Part shown: positions 1 to 8,363 of the stretch, one piece after another
Layout: each line of letters begins with the position of its first letter
Position numbering within the stretch: position 1 is the first letter of the stretch
Origin: Gp1-AA122 sp036378535
GTDB lineage: Bacteria > Acidobacteriota > Terriglobia > Terriglobales > Acidobacteriaceae
DNA length: 64,000 bases
Direction of reading: 5' to 3'
NCBI GenBank assembly: GCA_036378535.1
Contig: DASUWH010000031.1
Location: forward strand, 62,001 to 126,000
Translations under genes and position numbers: made by a program
Notes under the pieces: model-generated
The model's input: the letters and a program-made list of their open reading frames with translations, nothing else
The model's database searches: none
What the model was told of the DNA's origin: nothing

Positions 1-407
1 ACCGTTCCGGCGAGCAGGCGCTCTCCGATGTTCTGCGTCCAGGTCATGCCGCCGACCAGCGGTTCATTCAGAAATTGACGTGTGAAGGGCGCGCCCAGGG
101 TGGTGCGGCGAATCTGCATCATCTGCAGGAGCACGGAGATTTTAGCAAGATTCGTGACCACGATCCGGGCTTCGCTATCGGAGAGACGCTCCAGCTTGAT
201 GTGCAGCTCAGGCGACCACTCGCGCTCGAACTCCTCGCGCGCCAGCGCCAGGCTGCGGTCCGTGGTTTCGGCATAGCGCAAAGTGGCGCGCGCCAGCACC
301 AGGCTGAGAATGCAGGTGACCACCGTGGCGATCACTGGTATGTAGGCCATCAACAGCGAGACGGGCAGGCTCCAGCGGTTCAATTGCGCGATCGAGGATA
401 AGTGCAT
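1..407 (-). CDS. Partial membrane-anchored protein of unknown function
   Basis: An open frame starts with ATG at 405-407 and runs off the left window edge, giving 135 codons without a stop. The N-terminus reads MHLSSIAQLNRWSLPVSLL and continues as one long hydrophobic segment (about residues 14-38), then a charged, coiled-coil-like stretch (TLRYAETTDRSLALAREEFE) and a beta-rich part that begins WSPELHIKL. This suggests a single N-terminal membrane helix with a cytoplasmic or periplasmic domain. I do not recognise the family. The C-terminus is missing. The frame on the other strand over the same bases is shorter and has no recognisable content. Confidence 0.6.
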   Translation of the reverse strand, partial: MHLSSIAQLNRWSLPVSLLMAYIPVIATVVTCILSLVLARATLRYAETTDRSLALAREEFEREWSPELHIKLERLSDSEARIVVTNLAKISVLLQMMQIRRTTLGAPFTRQFLNEPLVGGMTWTQNIGERLLAGT

Positions 408-539
408 AGGAACGGCAACTCCCCAAGCTGCGCGTAGTTTAGCTGGGAATGAGGCGGGAGAACAGGCACGGGGGACGGTGAACTAGTGACGTAGAACCTT
501 GGTTACCAGAGAGTCGCGGCCTTTGGACTTTGGCCGTTG

Positions 540-598
540 GGGAAACACAAGGTCCCTCGACTGCGCTCGGGATGACAGGTGGTGGGGCTCGATTTAGA
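540..598. repeat. R1 repeat, copy a
   Basis: The core is GGTCCCTCGACTGCGCTCGG followed by GATGACAG. It is nearly identical over about 50 bases to copy b at 650-704, including the flanking GGAAAC and GGGGCTCGATT. Confidence 0.8.
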
Positions 599-649
599 TA
601 TTTGCCAATGACTGAGGGAGAGTCGTTGGGTTTTGTTCCTTGGTGGGTG

Positions 650-704
650 GGGAAACGCAAGGTCCCTCGACTGCGCTCGGGATGACAGGGGTGGGGCTCG
701 ATTA
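650..704. repeat. R1 repeat, copy b
   Basis: Direct repeat of copy a in the same orientation. It ends 13 bases before the stop codon of the M16 peptidase gene read from the other strand. Confidence 0.8.
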
Positions 705-716
705 AACGACCAACGA

Positions 717-1994
717 CTAACAGTTCAGTTGCTCACGCGTGAGTTTCAGACCGTTGAGATTGCCGAGTACGGTGACGGCGATATTCTCGGGGCGGAAGAA
801 ATCGTTGGCCAGATTCTGGAGATCGTCGGCGGTCACTTCCTCGACGCGTTCGATGAGCTCGTCGAGGCTGTAGAAGCGGTCGAAATACATCTCCTGACGG
901 GCCAGGTTGGACATGCGAGCGGTGCTCGATTCCAGCGACAGCATCAGACTGCCTTTGAGCTGATCTTTGCAGCGGCGCAGTTCTTCGTCGGGAACTCGCG
1001 CCGACTTCAGGTTGCGGAATTCTGCAATGACCGACTCGACCACGCGGGCCGCGGATTCGCGCGAAGTACCGGCATAAACGCCGAGGCATCCGGTGTCGCG
1101 ATAGGGATTTAAATCGCTATAAATTGCGTAGACGAGGCCCTGGCGTTCGCGGATGTTCTGAAACAGGCGCGAGCTCATTCCGCCGCCCAGAACGGTGTTG
1201 AGAATGTAGGAAGCGTACCGCTTCTCATGTGCGATGGGATGGCAGGGGACTCCGATGCAGATCTGCACCTGCTCCAGCGACTTCTTATTGCGCATGATGA
1301 TGCGCGAGACCACCTTCGGCGGATTGCTGTGGTAGCCGTTGGAAACCGGCTGCATGTGCTGGAAATGCTTGATGACCAAATCGACGAAGCGCTGGTGGTT
1401 GATATTGCCGGCGGCGGCAATGATCATGTTGCCGGGACTGAAGCGCTGGCTGTAAGTATCGAAGACAACCTGCTGCTCAAACTTCCGAACCGTTTCTTTG
1501 GTTCCCAGGATCGGCTTGCCCAAGGGGTGATCCTTCCAGAAATTCTGAGTAAAGATTTCATGGACCAGATAATCGGGATTATCTTCGTCCATCTTGATTT
1601 CTTCCAGAATCACACCGCGCTCACGGCCGATATCCTTGATATTGAAGGTGGGATTCAGCACCAGGTCGCTGAGCACGTCCATGGCTATGGGCAGGTGTTC
1701 ATCGAGGACCTTGACGTTGAAACAGACGCATTCCTTGGCGGTAAAGGCATCCATATTGCCGCCGATGGAGTCTACCTGCCGGGCGATATCCTCGGCGCTG
1801 CGGTGCTTGGTTCCTTTGAAGACCATGTGCTCGATGAAATGGGAGATGCCATTCCATTCGGGGTCTTCGTCGCGCGAGCCGGTTTTGACCCAGATTCCGA
1901 CAGAAATGGAGCGGATATGCTGCATCTCCTCGGTGATCACCGTGAGACCGTTGGGCAACACCTGGCGGCGGATATGTCGGACGTCTTCTACCAT
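717..1994 (-). CDS. M16 family zinc metallopeptidase (processing-protease type)
   Basis: Predicted zinc endopeptidase of the pitrilysin/insulinase (M16) superfamily, similar to bacterial processing proteases. The inverted zinc motif is visible as HFIEHMVFKGT (HxxEH, near residues 52-56 from this start). A downstream acidic segment, ERGVILEEIKM, supplies the third ligand. The C-terminal half has the usual second M16 fold with the GLVYAIYSD substrate segment. Length (about 425 residues) fits a single-chain family member. I chose ATG at 1994 because AGGAAAA precedes it; GTG at 2018 and ATG at 2009 are in-frame alternatives with poorer ribosome sites. It is divergent from rlmN. Function in the cell is not known from sequence. 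Confidence 0.9.
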   Translation of the reverse strand: MVEDVRHIRRQVLPNGLTVITEEMQHIRSISVGIWVKTGSRDEDPEWNGISHFIEHMVFKGTKHRSAEDIARQVDSIGGNMDAFTAKECVCFNVKVLDEHLPIAMDVLSDLVLNPTFNIKDIGRERGVILEEIKMDEDNPDYLVHEIFTQNFWKDHPLGKPILGTKETVRKFEQQVVFDTYSQRFSPGNMIIAAAGNINHQRFVDLVIKHFQHMQPVSNGYHSNPPKVVSRIIMRNKKSLEQVQICIGVPCHPIAHEKRYASYILNTVLGGGMSSRLFQNIRERQGLVYAIYSDLNPYRDTGCLGVYAGTSRESAARVVESVIAEFRNLKSARVPDEELRRCKDQLKGSLMLSLESSTARMSNLARQEMYFDRFYSLDELIERVEEVTADDLQNLANDFFRPENIAVTVLGNLNGLKLTREQLNC

Positions 1995-2188
1995 TTTTCC
2001 TGATTCCATGTGGCCCACCAGGACGGGTGAGCCACTCCTACCTATTCTGACACACTGCGAAAGACTACGAACGAAGACATTACACGTTTATAATCAGCAA
2101 GATACTGAGATGCCGGCTTCCGGTCGGCAAAAACTGGCCATTGACTAAAAACCCGGCGTTTTGCGTGGCCAGCCATTCGATTAGATGC

Positions 2189-3319
2189 ATGGACAAGGGT
2201 AAAGAATTCGAGTTACTTGGGCGCGATTTGGGCGAGCTTCGCGAGTTCATGGAGCGCAACGGGCAGCCCAGCTATCGGGCTCAGCAGCTCTTTGAAGGAT
2301 TGTACCGGCAGCGGGTTGCGTCGATGGACGAGATTTCTACCCTGCCACAGGCGTTGCGAAACTCGCTGCAGGAGGGAGGACTTGCTGTCGGCCTGCCGTC
2401 CTTGGAGAACAAATTCGTTTCCAGGGATGGGACGGTTCGCTATCTGATCGGGTTCTCCGACGGGCAAACAGTCGAGACCGTGTGGATGCCGGAAGGCGAT
2501 GAAGGCGAAACCGGCGATGGCACGGATGCCGGCGACGAGTTGGAGAAGGGGCCTGGGCGGCAGTGGAATCGGGCTACGATTTGCGTCTCCAGCCAGGTCG
2601 GGTGCGCCGTCGACTGCCAGTTCTGTATGACGGCGCTATTGGGAGTCAAACGCAACCTCACGGCGGGAGAGATTGTCGGGCAGGTCGTGGCCGTACTCAA
2701 GGATCAGGGCGTCTCCCCGCCGCGGGAGCGGGTGAATCTGGTTTTCATGGGGATGGGAGAGCCATTCCTCAACTACGAGAATTTCATGAAAGCGACGCGG
2801 CTGCTGGTCGAAGGGGTGGAAATTCCGGAGTCGCGAATGACGGTTTCAACGGCGGGCATTGTGCCGCGGATTGCGGATTTCGGACAAGAGCCGGTTCGGG
2901 CCAAGCTGGCCATCTCCTTGAATGCGTCCAATGATGAGCTGCGCAGCCGGCTCATGCCGATTAACCGCAAGTGGAACTTGGAGAAGTTGATGGCGGCGGC
3001 ACGGAACTTTCCGCTGCGCGCGCGCGAGAAGCTGACTTTTGAATATGTATTGCTCGAGGGAGTCAATGATTCTCCTGACAACGCGCGTGAAGTGGTGGAG
3101 CTTGTGCGCGGGCTGCGGGCGAAAGTGAATCTCATCGCATTGAATCCTGGGCCGGGCATTGATTTCGCCACCCCGGCGCAAGAACGGGTGCTCGGATTCC
3201 AGCGAATTTTAATTGATGCGGGCGTTGCGACCTTTATTCGGCGTCCTCGGGGACGGGATATTTATGCGGCCTGCGGGCAGCTCAAGCGGACGACGGAGAT
3301 CTTGCAGCCTTCTGTGTGA
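2189..3319 (+). CDS. rlmN: 23S rRNA (adenine-C2)-methyltransferase RlmN
   Basis: Radical SAM enzyme that methylates C2 of A2503 in 23S rRNA, and of A37 in some tRNAs, using a methyl-cysteine intermediate. The motif GCAVDCQFC gives the CxxxCxxC iron-sulphur site. The first catalytic Cys lies seven residues upstream in TICVSSQVGC, and the second is in the C-terminal YAACGQLK. Family hallmarks VFMGMGEP and SLNASNDELR are present. Between VETVWMPE and RATICV there is an acidic, glycine-rich insert of about 22 residues that most homologues lack. ATG at 2189 starts a protein of usual length; an upstream in-frame start at 2141 would add 16 unlikely residues. A TATAAT at 2089-2094 could be the -10 box. 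Confidence 0.95.
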   Translation: MDKGKEFELLGRDLGELREFMERNGQPSYRAQQLFEGLYRQRVASMDEISTLPQALRNSLQEGGLAVGLPSLENKFVSRDGTVRYLIGFSDGQTVETVWMPEGDEGETGDGTDAGDELEKGPGRQWNRATICVSSQVGCAVDCQFCMTALLGVKRNLTAGEIVGQVVAVLKDQGVSPPRERVNLVFMGMGEPFLNYENFMKATRLLVEGVEIPESRMTVSTAGIVPRIADFGQEPVRAKLAISLNASNDELRSRLMPINRKWNLEKLMAAARNFPLRAREKLTFEYVLLEGVNDSPDNAREVVELVRGLRAKVNLIALNPGPGIDFATPAQERVLGFQRILIDAGVATFIRRPRGRDIYAACGQLKRTTEILQPSV

Positions 3320-3373
3320 AGAGTCAGTGTCGGGTCAATTCAAATCCAGAATAGATTCCGAATCAATAGCGAA

Positions 3374-5128
3374 TCAGTCGCCCGTGGTGCCAGCGGTTGC
3401 GGAGGCTGCGGCTGGAAGCTCCGCGCCCAAGGCAGGAAGTTCGATGCGGAAGAGTGCTCCGCCTTCGAGGCGGTTAAGGCAGATGATTTTTCCCTTGTGA
3501 TCCTGGACGATGCCGTAGCAGGCGCTCAGGCCTAGACCGGTACCCTGTCCGACGGGCTTGGTGGTATAGAAAGGATCGAAAACGCGCTCGGGCTCGCGCG
3601 CTCCGGGCCCATTGTCTGAAAATTCCAGAACTACCTTGCTACCCTCCTTTTGGGTGGAAACTTTGACAATACCGCCGCCGACCTCGTCGAGAGCCTGCAC
3701 CGCGTTGTTGGCGATATGAACGCAGACCTGGAGGAGCTGGTTGGAATCGCCCAGGATGGACGGCAAATCGGCTGCAAGCTCAGTGCGGAGTTCTACTTTG
3801 TGGGTGTGCAATTGCGGTTGCACCAGCTTGATGGCAGTCTGCGCGATGACCGTGAGATTGACGGGCGTTTTTTCGCTTGGCATCTGCCGGGCGAAACTCA
3901 GGAGGCTGCCGATCAGAGCCTTGGTGCGACGGACCTGCTGCGAGATCTTGTCAACCATGGCGCGTTGCGATTCGTTGAGCGGGGTGGCGGCGAGCAGATC
4001 GGAATACCCCATCAATGCAGTCAAAGGATTATTCAGTTCGTGGGCAGCACCGCCTACCAGTTCGCCCAGAGCCGCCAATTTTTCCGACTGCACCAGTTGC
4101 GCCTGAACACGCTTGAGATTGTCGAAGGATTCATGCGAAGCCCGTAACAGACTGAGCAGTTCGCGATCGAGCAGTTGCTGCTTGCGCAACACCATTGCGC
4201 CCATGACCACAATGGTGGCCAGCGTCAGCAGCAGGCGAAAGCTGTGCACGGGCGCAGGAGTGCGATGATCGAAAAAACTCCAAATCGCGAACAAGGGCAG
4301 AGAGAACGTGGCGATCATGCCCGAACGAGCGACCCAAACTCTTTGGCGGCTGGATGGACCAGGCTGTTGTTCGGGTCTTGCCTTGTAGGCGATCAATCCT
4401 ACTGCGGTGACCCACGCCATGGACGCGACCAGGGGGATGTCGTATCGACTGCCGGAATAGTAAATCTCCTTGCCCAGCGCCCAGTTGGCAATATAGGAAC
4501 TGAGCGAGTAGGCAAGGCTGGCGCCGAACCAGTGCCCGTAGACGGTTTTCCAGGCACGCGAGCTGCGCGTCCAGGCGTAAGCCAGGCTGATGAGCAGCAC
4601 GATTTTTTCAATCAGGTAAAGGGCGTTAAGGTTGCGGTTGTAGGGAACTTTATCCGGTGCCACGTATTGCCACGGGACTACGGCAAAAAGATAGAGGAAG
4701 ATCCACCAGATCAGGAGCAGGGTGAAATCCAGGGAACCGAAGCGCACCACACGCTCGTCTTCACGGCGATGCGGCTGCAGGGCGACGCCGGCGATCATGG
4801 GCACGATGTGAAGAAAGAGTACGATGTCGATAATAAAGAGGTCAGGGACATCCTGATGCAGACCGATCTCGAAGTAATTCCACAGCCCCTGGTAGATCAG
4901 CCAGAATGCAACTCCGGCAGACATGAAGATCCAAAACCAACGCACGCGGTTCTGGCTGGCACGGGCATTGAGCACAAGAATGGCGGTGCCGGAGGCCAGC
5001 AGCAGGAACTGGATCATGTCGCTGATCACCGTCAGCGCAAAGCCCCGGTGCAGCACTAATGCAGCGGATGCGTGCAGAATAGTAAGCGCACACACGCCAC
5101 CCAGCCAGAGTTCGGATCGTCTAGACAA
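3374..5128 (-). CDS. Membrane-bound sensor histidine kinase (HisKA/HATPase)
   Basis: Predicted sensor kinase of 584 residues. About residues 12-315 form eight or more hydrophobic helices with no obvious extracytoplasmic domain, so the signal is probably sensed in or near the membrane. A coiled linker leads to the HisKA helix with the phospho-accepting His in GGAAHELNNPLTALMGY (His363). The ATPase domain follows: N box ANNAVQAL, G1 DNGPG, F box FDPFYTTKP and G2 GTGLGL. No receiver domain or partner regulator lies next to it. The gene is divergent from a second kinase, with a 182-base gap. Its stop lies 54 bases from the convergent rlmN stop. Confidence 0.9.
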   Translation of the reverse strand: MSRRSELWLGGVCALTILHASAALVLHRGFALTVISDMIQFLLLASGTAILVLNARASQNRVRWFWIFMSAGVAFWLIYQGLWNYFEIGLHQDVPDLFIIDIVLFLHIVPMIAGVALQPHRREDERVVRFGSLDFTLLLIWWIFLYLFAVVPWQYVAPDKVPYNRNLNALYLIEKIVLLISLAYAWTRSSRAWKTVYGHWFGASLAYSLSSYIANWALGKEIYYSGSRYDIPLVASMAWVTAVGLIAYKARPEQQPGPSSRQRVWVARSGMIATFSLPLFAIWSFFDHRTPAPVHSFRLLLTLATIVVMGAMVLRKQQLLDRELLSLLRASHESFDNLKRVQAQLVQSEKLAALGELVGGAAHELNNPLTALMGYSDLLAATPLNESQRAMVDKISQQVRRTKALIGSLLSFARQMPSEKTPVNLTVIAQTAIKLVQPQLHTHKVELRTELAADLPSILGDSNQLLQVCVHIANNAVQALDEVGGGIVKVSTQKEGSKVVLEFSDNGPGAREPERVFDPFYTTKPVGQGTGLGLSACYGIVQDHKGKIICLNRLEGGALFRIELPALGAELPAAASATAGTTGD

Positions 5129-5310
5129 AACAATCTCCAGCGGTCATTCTAGCCTTGAGCGTCGAAGTGAGCGAGGTACTTTCGTAACCGGGGAACCCGG
5201 TTGTCACTATCGCTTCCGGACCGGGTAAAAGGAAGTTTCTCGTGGTCTTCGCGCTGAAGATTCAGTAATATACGTGGTTTATCTAACTGAACCTGCACGG
5301 CCGTATTCGC

Positions 5311-7098
5311 TTGCATTCCCTTACCAATCTGACGCGGATTCTGTGGAGACTCAGAGCGCCCATCAGCGCTGACGAGACCAGGCGCATCGAGCGCTGGCTA
5401 GCCACGGCCCGGGTTTTTTTGGCCACGTCGGCGTTGGTGGCCATTTGGCTGGATCCCTCCGAGGTTACGCCGCACTCCGGGGTACCTTACTGGCTGTTGC
5501 GTATATTTATCGCACACAGCGTAGTAGTGATGCTGCTGCTGCGCTGGCGGCGCCAATCCACAGCTTCGTTTCGCCTGGTTGTGCACACGGTCGATATTCT
5601 TTGGCCGGCAGTCATTTCCCTATATGCCACCGGCCAGCCGAACCCCTTTTTTCTATTCTTTGTCTTCGTCATGTTAGCGGCAGCTTACCGCTGGGGGTTG
5701 TGGGAGACCCTGGGAACAGCCATCGCCGCGGTCGCCCTGTTATGGGCGGAATGGTTGCTGCTGCATGAGGGTTTCCACCCGCCGGGTGTGGCGGTGAGCG
5801 ACTTCGAGCCGAAAAGATTTTTCATGCGTTCCATTTCGCTGGTGGTGACCGGGCTTTTCCTGGGTTATCTGGCGGAACAGCAGAAAGAATTACGGGCGGA
5901 GAAGACCGTCATTGCGCGGGTTCTGGGCAAAGCCCGAGTCGACCTGGGATTGTCGGGAACCGTGCAGGCGATTTTGGACGAACTGATCACGACCGTCGAA
6001 GCGCGGAGCGCGCTGATTGCCAGCCGGGAAGCGAACAGCCTGCGAGTGTTCGTCGGCCTGGTACAGAAAGACAGTAGTCCGGATGCGCGACTGAGCTGGC
6101 TGGAGCCTGAATCCGGAGACCGTCATTGCTACCTCGGAGACTGGCCGAGCGATGCTTTCTTTATCGAGCGCAGGCGCGAGAACAGCTATGAGCTAATTAG
6201 TTTCAGCGCAAGCGACAAGGTGCAAAAAAACAGCGATTCGGAGATGGCACGGAAGCTTGCGGCTCTCCATCCATACCAGGCAGCGGCATCGGTTTCATTC
6301 CGGTTCGGACAAGAATGGTGGGGTCGCCTGTTTCTGTTTGATCCGCGACTGACAGGGGACCGGGTCGAGGAGTTACGCTTCCTGCAGGAACTGGTCCGCC
6401 AGGTGGGTCCTGCCGTGTACAACGTGATTCTGTTGCGACGCTTGCGGCTGCGCGCCGGCGCCGTGGAACGCGCCCGGGTAGCGCGCGAACTGCACGATGG
6501 CGCGGTGCAATCGCTCATCGCCATGGAAATGCAGGTAGACGTGATGCGGCGGAAATCGGACGGCCTCACGCCGCTGATCTCGAGCGAACTGGGCCGCATT
6601 CAAGGACTGCTGCGCGAGGAAGTTCTGAAACTCCGGGAATTGATGCAGGAGATGAAATCGATCGAAGTAGATGCGCAGAGACTGCCCACTTTTCTGAATG
6701 ACACGGTGGAACGGTTTCAGCGGGAGACCGGAATCGCGGCGCGCTTCACTTTCGACCAGGAACCCATGGGAATGGAACGGCGGGTGTGCCGGGAAATTAC
6801 GCGGATCGTGCAGGAGGCTCTGGTCAACGTACGCAAGCACAGCCGAGCGCAGCACGTCACGGTTCAACTGCAAGGCAACGGGAGTGAGTGGCACTTAGTC
6901 ATCGAAGATGACGGCCGGGGGTTCGGTTTTTCAGGGAAGGTTTCGCAGGCGGAATTGGAGGAATCGCGACGAGGTCCTGTGGTGCTTAAGGAACGCGTGC
7001 GTTTGATAAACGGACAACTCACGATAGAATCGAATCCTGGCCGAGGTTCACGCCTGGAAATTACCATTCCGCAACAGCGGGAGGCCGCCCATGGATAG
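5311..7098 (+). CDS. NarL-type sensor histidine kinase with membrane N-terminus and GAF-like domain
   Basis: Sensor kinase of the HisKA_3 type (595 residues). Residues 30-190 contain five to six membrane helices, and residues 205-370 form a soluble GAF-like sensor region. The phosphoacceptor is in ARVARELHDGAVQSL (His395). The ATPase domain follows, with REITRIVQEALVNVRKHS and IEDDGRGFGF. The start is TTG at 5311, and no better ATG gives the full first helix. The last 8 bases overlap the LuxR-type regulator, so the two are translationally coupled and almost certainly form one phosphorelay. The stimulus cannot be read from sequence. Confidence 0.88.
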   Translation: MHSLTNLTRILWRLRAPISADETRRIERWLATARVFLATSALVAIWLDPSEVTPHSGVPYWLLRIFIAHSVVVMLLLRWRRQSTASFRLVVHTVDILWPAVISLYATGQPNPFFLFFVFVMLAAAYRWGLWETLGTAIAAVALLWAEWLLLHEGFHPPGVAVSDFEPKRFFMRSISLVVTGLFLGYLAEQQKELRAEKTVIARVLGKARVDLGLSGTVQAILDELITTVEARSALIASREANSLRVFVGLVQKDSSPDARLSWLEPESGDRHCYLGDWPSDAFFIERRRENSYELISFSASDKVQKNSDSEMARKLAALHPYQAAASVSFRFGQEWWGRLFLFDPRLTGDRVEELRFLQELVRQVGPAVYNVILLRRLRLRAGAVERARVARELHDGAVQSLIAMEMQVDVMRRKSDGLTPLISSELGRIQGLLREEVLKLRELMQEMKSIEVDAQRLPTFLNDTVERFQRETGIAARFTFDQEPMGMERRVCREITRIVQEALVNVRKHSRAQHVTVQLQGNGSEWHLVIEDDGRGFGFSGKVSQAELEESRRGPVVLKERVRLINGQLTIESNPGRGSRLEITIPQQREAAHG

Positions 7099-7771
7099 GA
7101 AGGGCCCCATTCGCCTCGTCATTGCTGATGACCATCCCATTTTTCGCGACGGATTGCGCCGCCTGCTGGAAGCCGAACCGGATATGAAGGTGATCGGCGA
7201 GGCCAAGGATGGAGCCGAGGCTGTCAGACTGGCGCGGCAGCTCAAGCCGGACATCATGCTGCTGGATCTGGCCATGCCCAAGCATCCCGGGCTGGAGGCT
7301 TTACGCGAGCTTAGTTCGGCTGGCAGCAACTCGGTGCGCGTCATCCTGCTGACGGCGGCGGCAGAGAAGAATCAGATTGTCGAAGCTTTGCAACTGGGCG
7401 CTCGCGGCGTGGTTCTGAAAGATTCGGCGACCCAGCTTTTGTTGAAGGCGATCCACACGGTCATGGCGGGAGAGTACTGGGTTGGACGCGAATCGGTTTC
7501 CAACCTGGTTCAGTATTTGCGGAATCTGGTGCAGTCGTCGGGCGAGACGGCGCGGCAGAAGAAGTTCGGATTGACACCGCGCGAGTTGGAAATCATCTCC
7601 GCCGTGGTGGCTGGTTTCGCGAACAAAGAGATTGCCGAGTATTTCAAGATCAGTGAAGACACGGTCAAGCACCACCTCAGTAATATCTTCGATAAGCTTG
7701 GAGTCTCGACGCGGCTGGAGTTAGCTCTGTTTGCGGTGAACCAGGCTCTACCCCTGATCGCTATTTCCTGA
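7091..7771 (+). CDS. LuxR/NarL-family response regulator
   Basis: DNA-binding response regulator of 226 residues. The receiver domain (about 6-125) has the acidic pair Asp13/Asp14, the phosphorylation site Asp59 in LLDLAMPKH and the conserved Lys near residue 109. A LuxR helix-turn-helix fills about 155-215 (LTPRELEIISAVVAGFANKE, then TVKHHLSNIFDKLGV). The start codon lies inside the end of the upstream kinase gene, and GGGAGG sits about 7 bases before ATG. The regulator is presumably phosphorylated by that kinase. The nearest downstream gene is the small Flp pilin at 8033, a possible but unproven target. Confidence 0.92.
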   Translation: MDRKGPIRLVIADDHPIFRDGLRRLLEAEPDMKVIGEAKDGAEAVRLARQLKPDIMLLDLAMPKHPGLEALRELSSAGSNSVRVILLTAAAEKNQIVEALQLGARGVVLKDSATQLLLKAIHTVMAGEYWVGRESVSNLVQYLRNLVQSSGETARQKKFGLTPRELEIISAVVAGFANKEIAEYFKISEDTVKHHLSNIFDKLGVSTRLELALFAVNQALPLIAIS

Positions 7772-8032
7772 ATTGCCGAGGTTGCGCCCCTCACGGGGCT
7801 GGCCCGTAGATCTCGCCTTTTACCCAGGGCTCACGCCCTGGGCTAATGAGTTTCGCCGCCTGCGGCGGCTGCGGCGGGGACTGCGTATGGCACTTTCGTG
7901 CCATGCCGAGTCACTTTCGGGCTATTGGTGAGCTAGACCCCAATATTTATGCTTCTGTAAGAAGGCGTGAGCCTGGCGTATGCCGTTTTCTAATTGGAAT
8001 GGCCCTCACGCTTTCGCTAAAGGAGATTCACC
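7772..8032. repeat. Intergenic run of small palindromes (R2-like)
   Basis: Several GC-rich hairpins stand in a row: GCCCCTCACGGGGC near 7786, CCCAGGGCTCACGCCCTGGG near 7822, GCCGCCTGCGGCGGC near 7855 and ATGGCACTTTCGTGCCAT near 7886. They resemble the stem-loop R2 repeats elsewhere in the window. A short reading frame across them is not a gene. Confidence 0.6.
7965..8011 (+). promoter_or_regulatory. Inverted repeat in the leader of the Flp pilin gene
   Basis: GCGTGAG (7965-7971) can pair with CTCACGC (8005-8011), closing a loop that ends 7-8 bases before the ribosome site AAAGGAG. It could be an mRNA leader hairpin that shields or positions the pilin ribosome site. This is inference from complementarity only. 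Confidence 0.35.
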
Positions 8033-8200
8033 GTGGCCAATCTGCTGCGGAAGTTTTGGCAGGATGAACAGGGGCAGGATATCGCCGAGTACGCCGTTAT
8101 GTTGGCGGTGATTCTGGTGATTGTAATCGGCACTGTCCGTCTCATCGGCAGCAATGCCAGTACCGTCTTTTCTCAAGTAGGCAGCGCAATAGGCCAGTAG
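8033..8200 (+). CDS. Flp/Fap-type pilin
   Basis: Small pilin subunit of 55 residues, below common length cut-offs. The sequence carries the Flp signature: a short charged leader ending in DEQG, then QDIAEYAVMLAVILVIVIG, with Glu and Tyr at positions 5 and 6 after the predicted processing Gly14 and one long hydrophobic helix. The start is GTG at 8033 with the strong ribosome site AAAGGAG seven bases upstream. Flp pilins build tight-adherence pili and are cut by a type IV prepilin peptidase. The only such peptidase in the window is the one at 19433-20356. No tad assembly genes are adjacent, so this copy stands alone. Confidence 0.88.
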   Translation: MANLLRKFWQDEQGQDIAEYAVMLAVILVIVIGTVRLIGSNASTVFSQVGSAIGQ

Positions 8201-8363
8201 CTTCTCACGGGCTGTAAGCTTCCTTCTGGCTGTTCTGACGCCGTAATCTGCAAACTAGAGTTGTGCCCGGCGCTTAGATGAAGGGGCGCTTCTTCGTCCC
8301 TGCCATTCCTGAAAATCCGGCGGCGTGCTGCCGCGGCTGAACTCGACGGCGGGGCGCCGTGTG

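Larger units (their letters stand above)
408..716. other. Intergenic stretch with two R1 repeats
   Basis: No gene is supported here. The stretch holds two nearly identical copies of the R1 repeat about 110 bases apart. The second copy is flanked by an inverted pair, AGTCGTTGG near 621 and CCAACGACT near 710. Short frames in the region only reflect the repeats. Confidence 0.6.

Noticed and set aside
7846..8067. 73-residue frame before the pilin gene
   Set aside because: It translates the palindromic repeats (Gly/Cys-rich start) and overlaps the pilin start in another frame.
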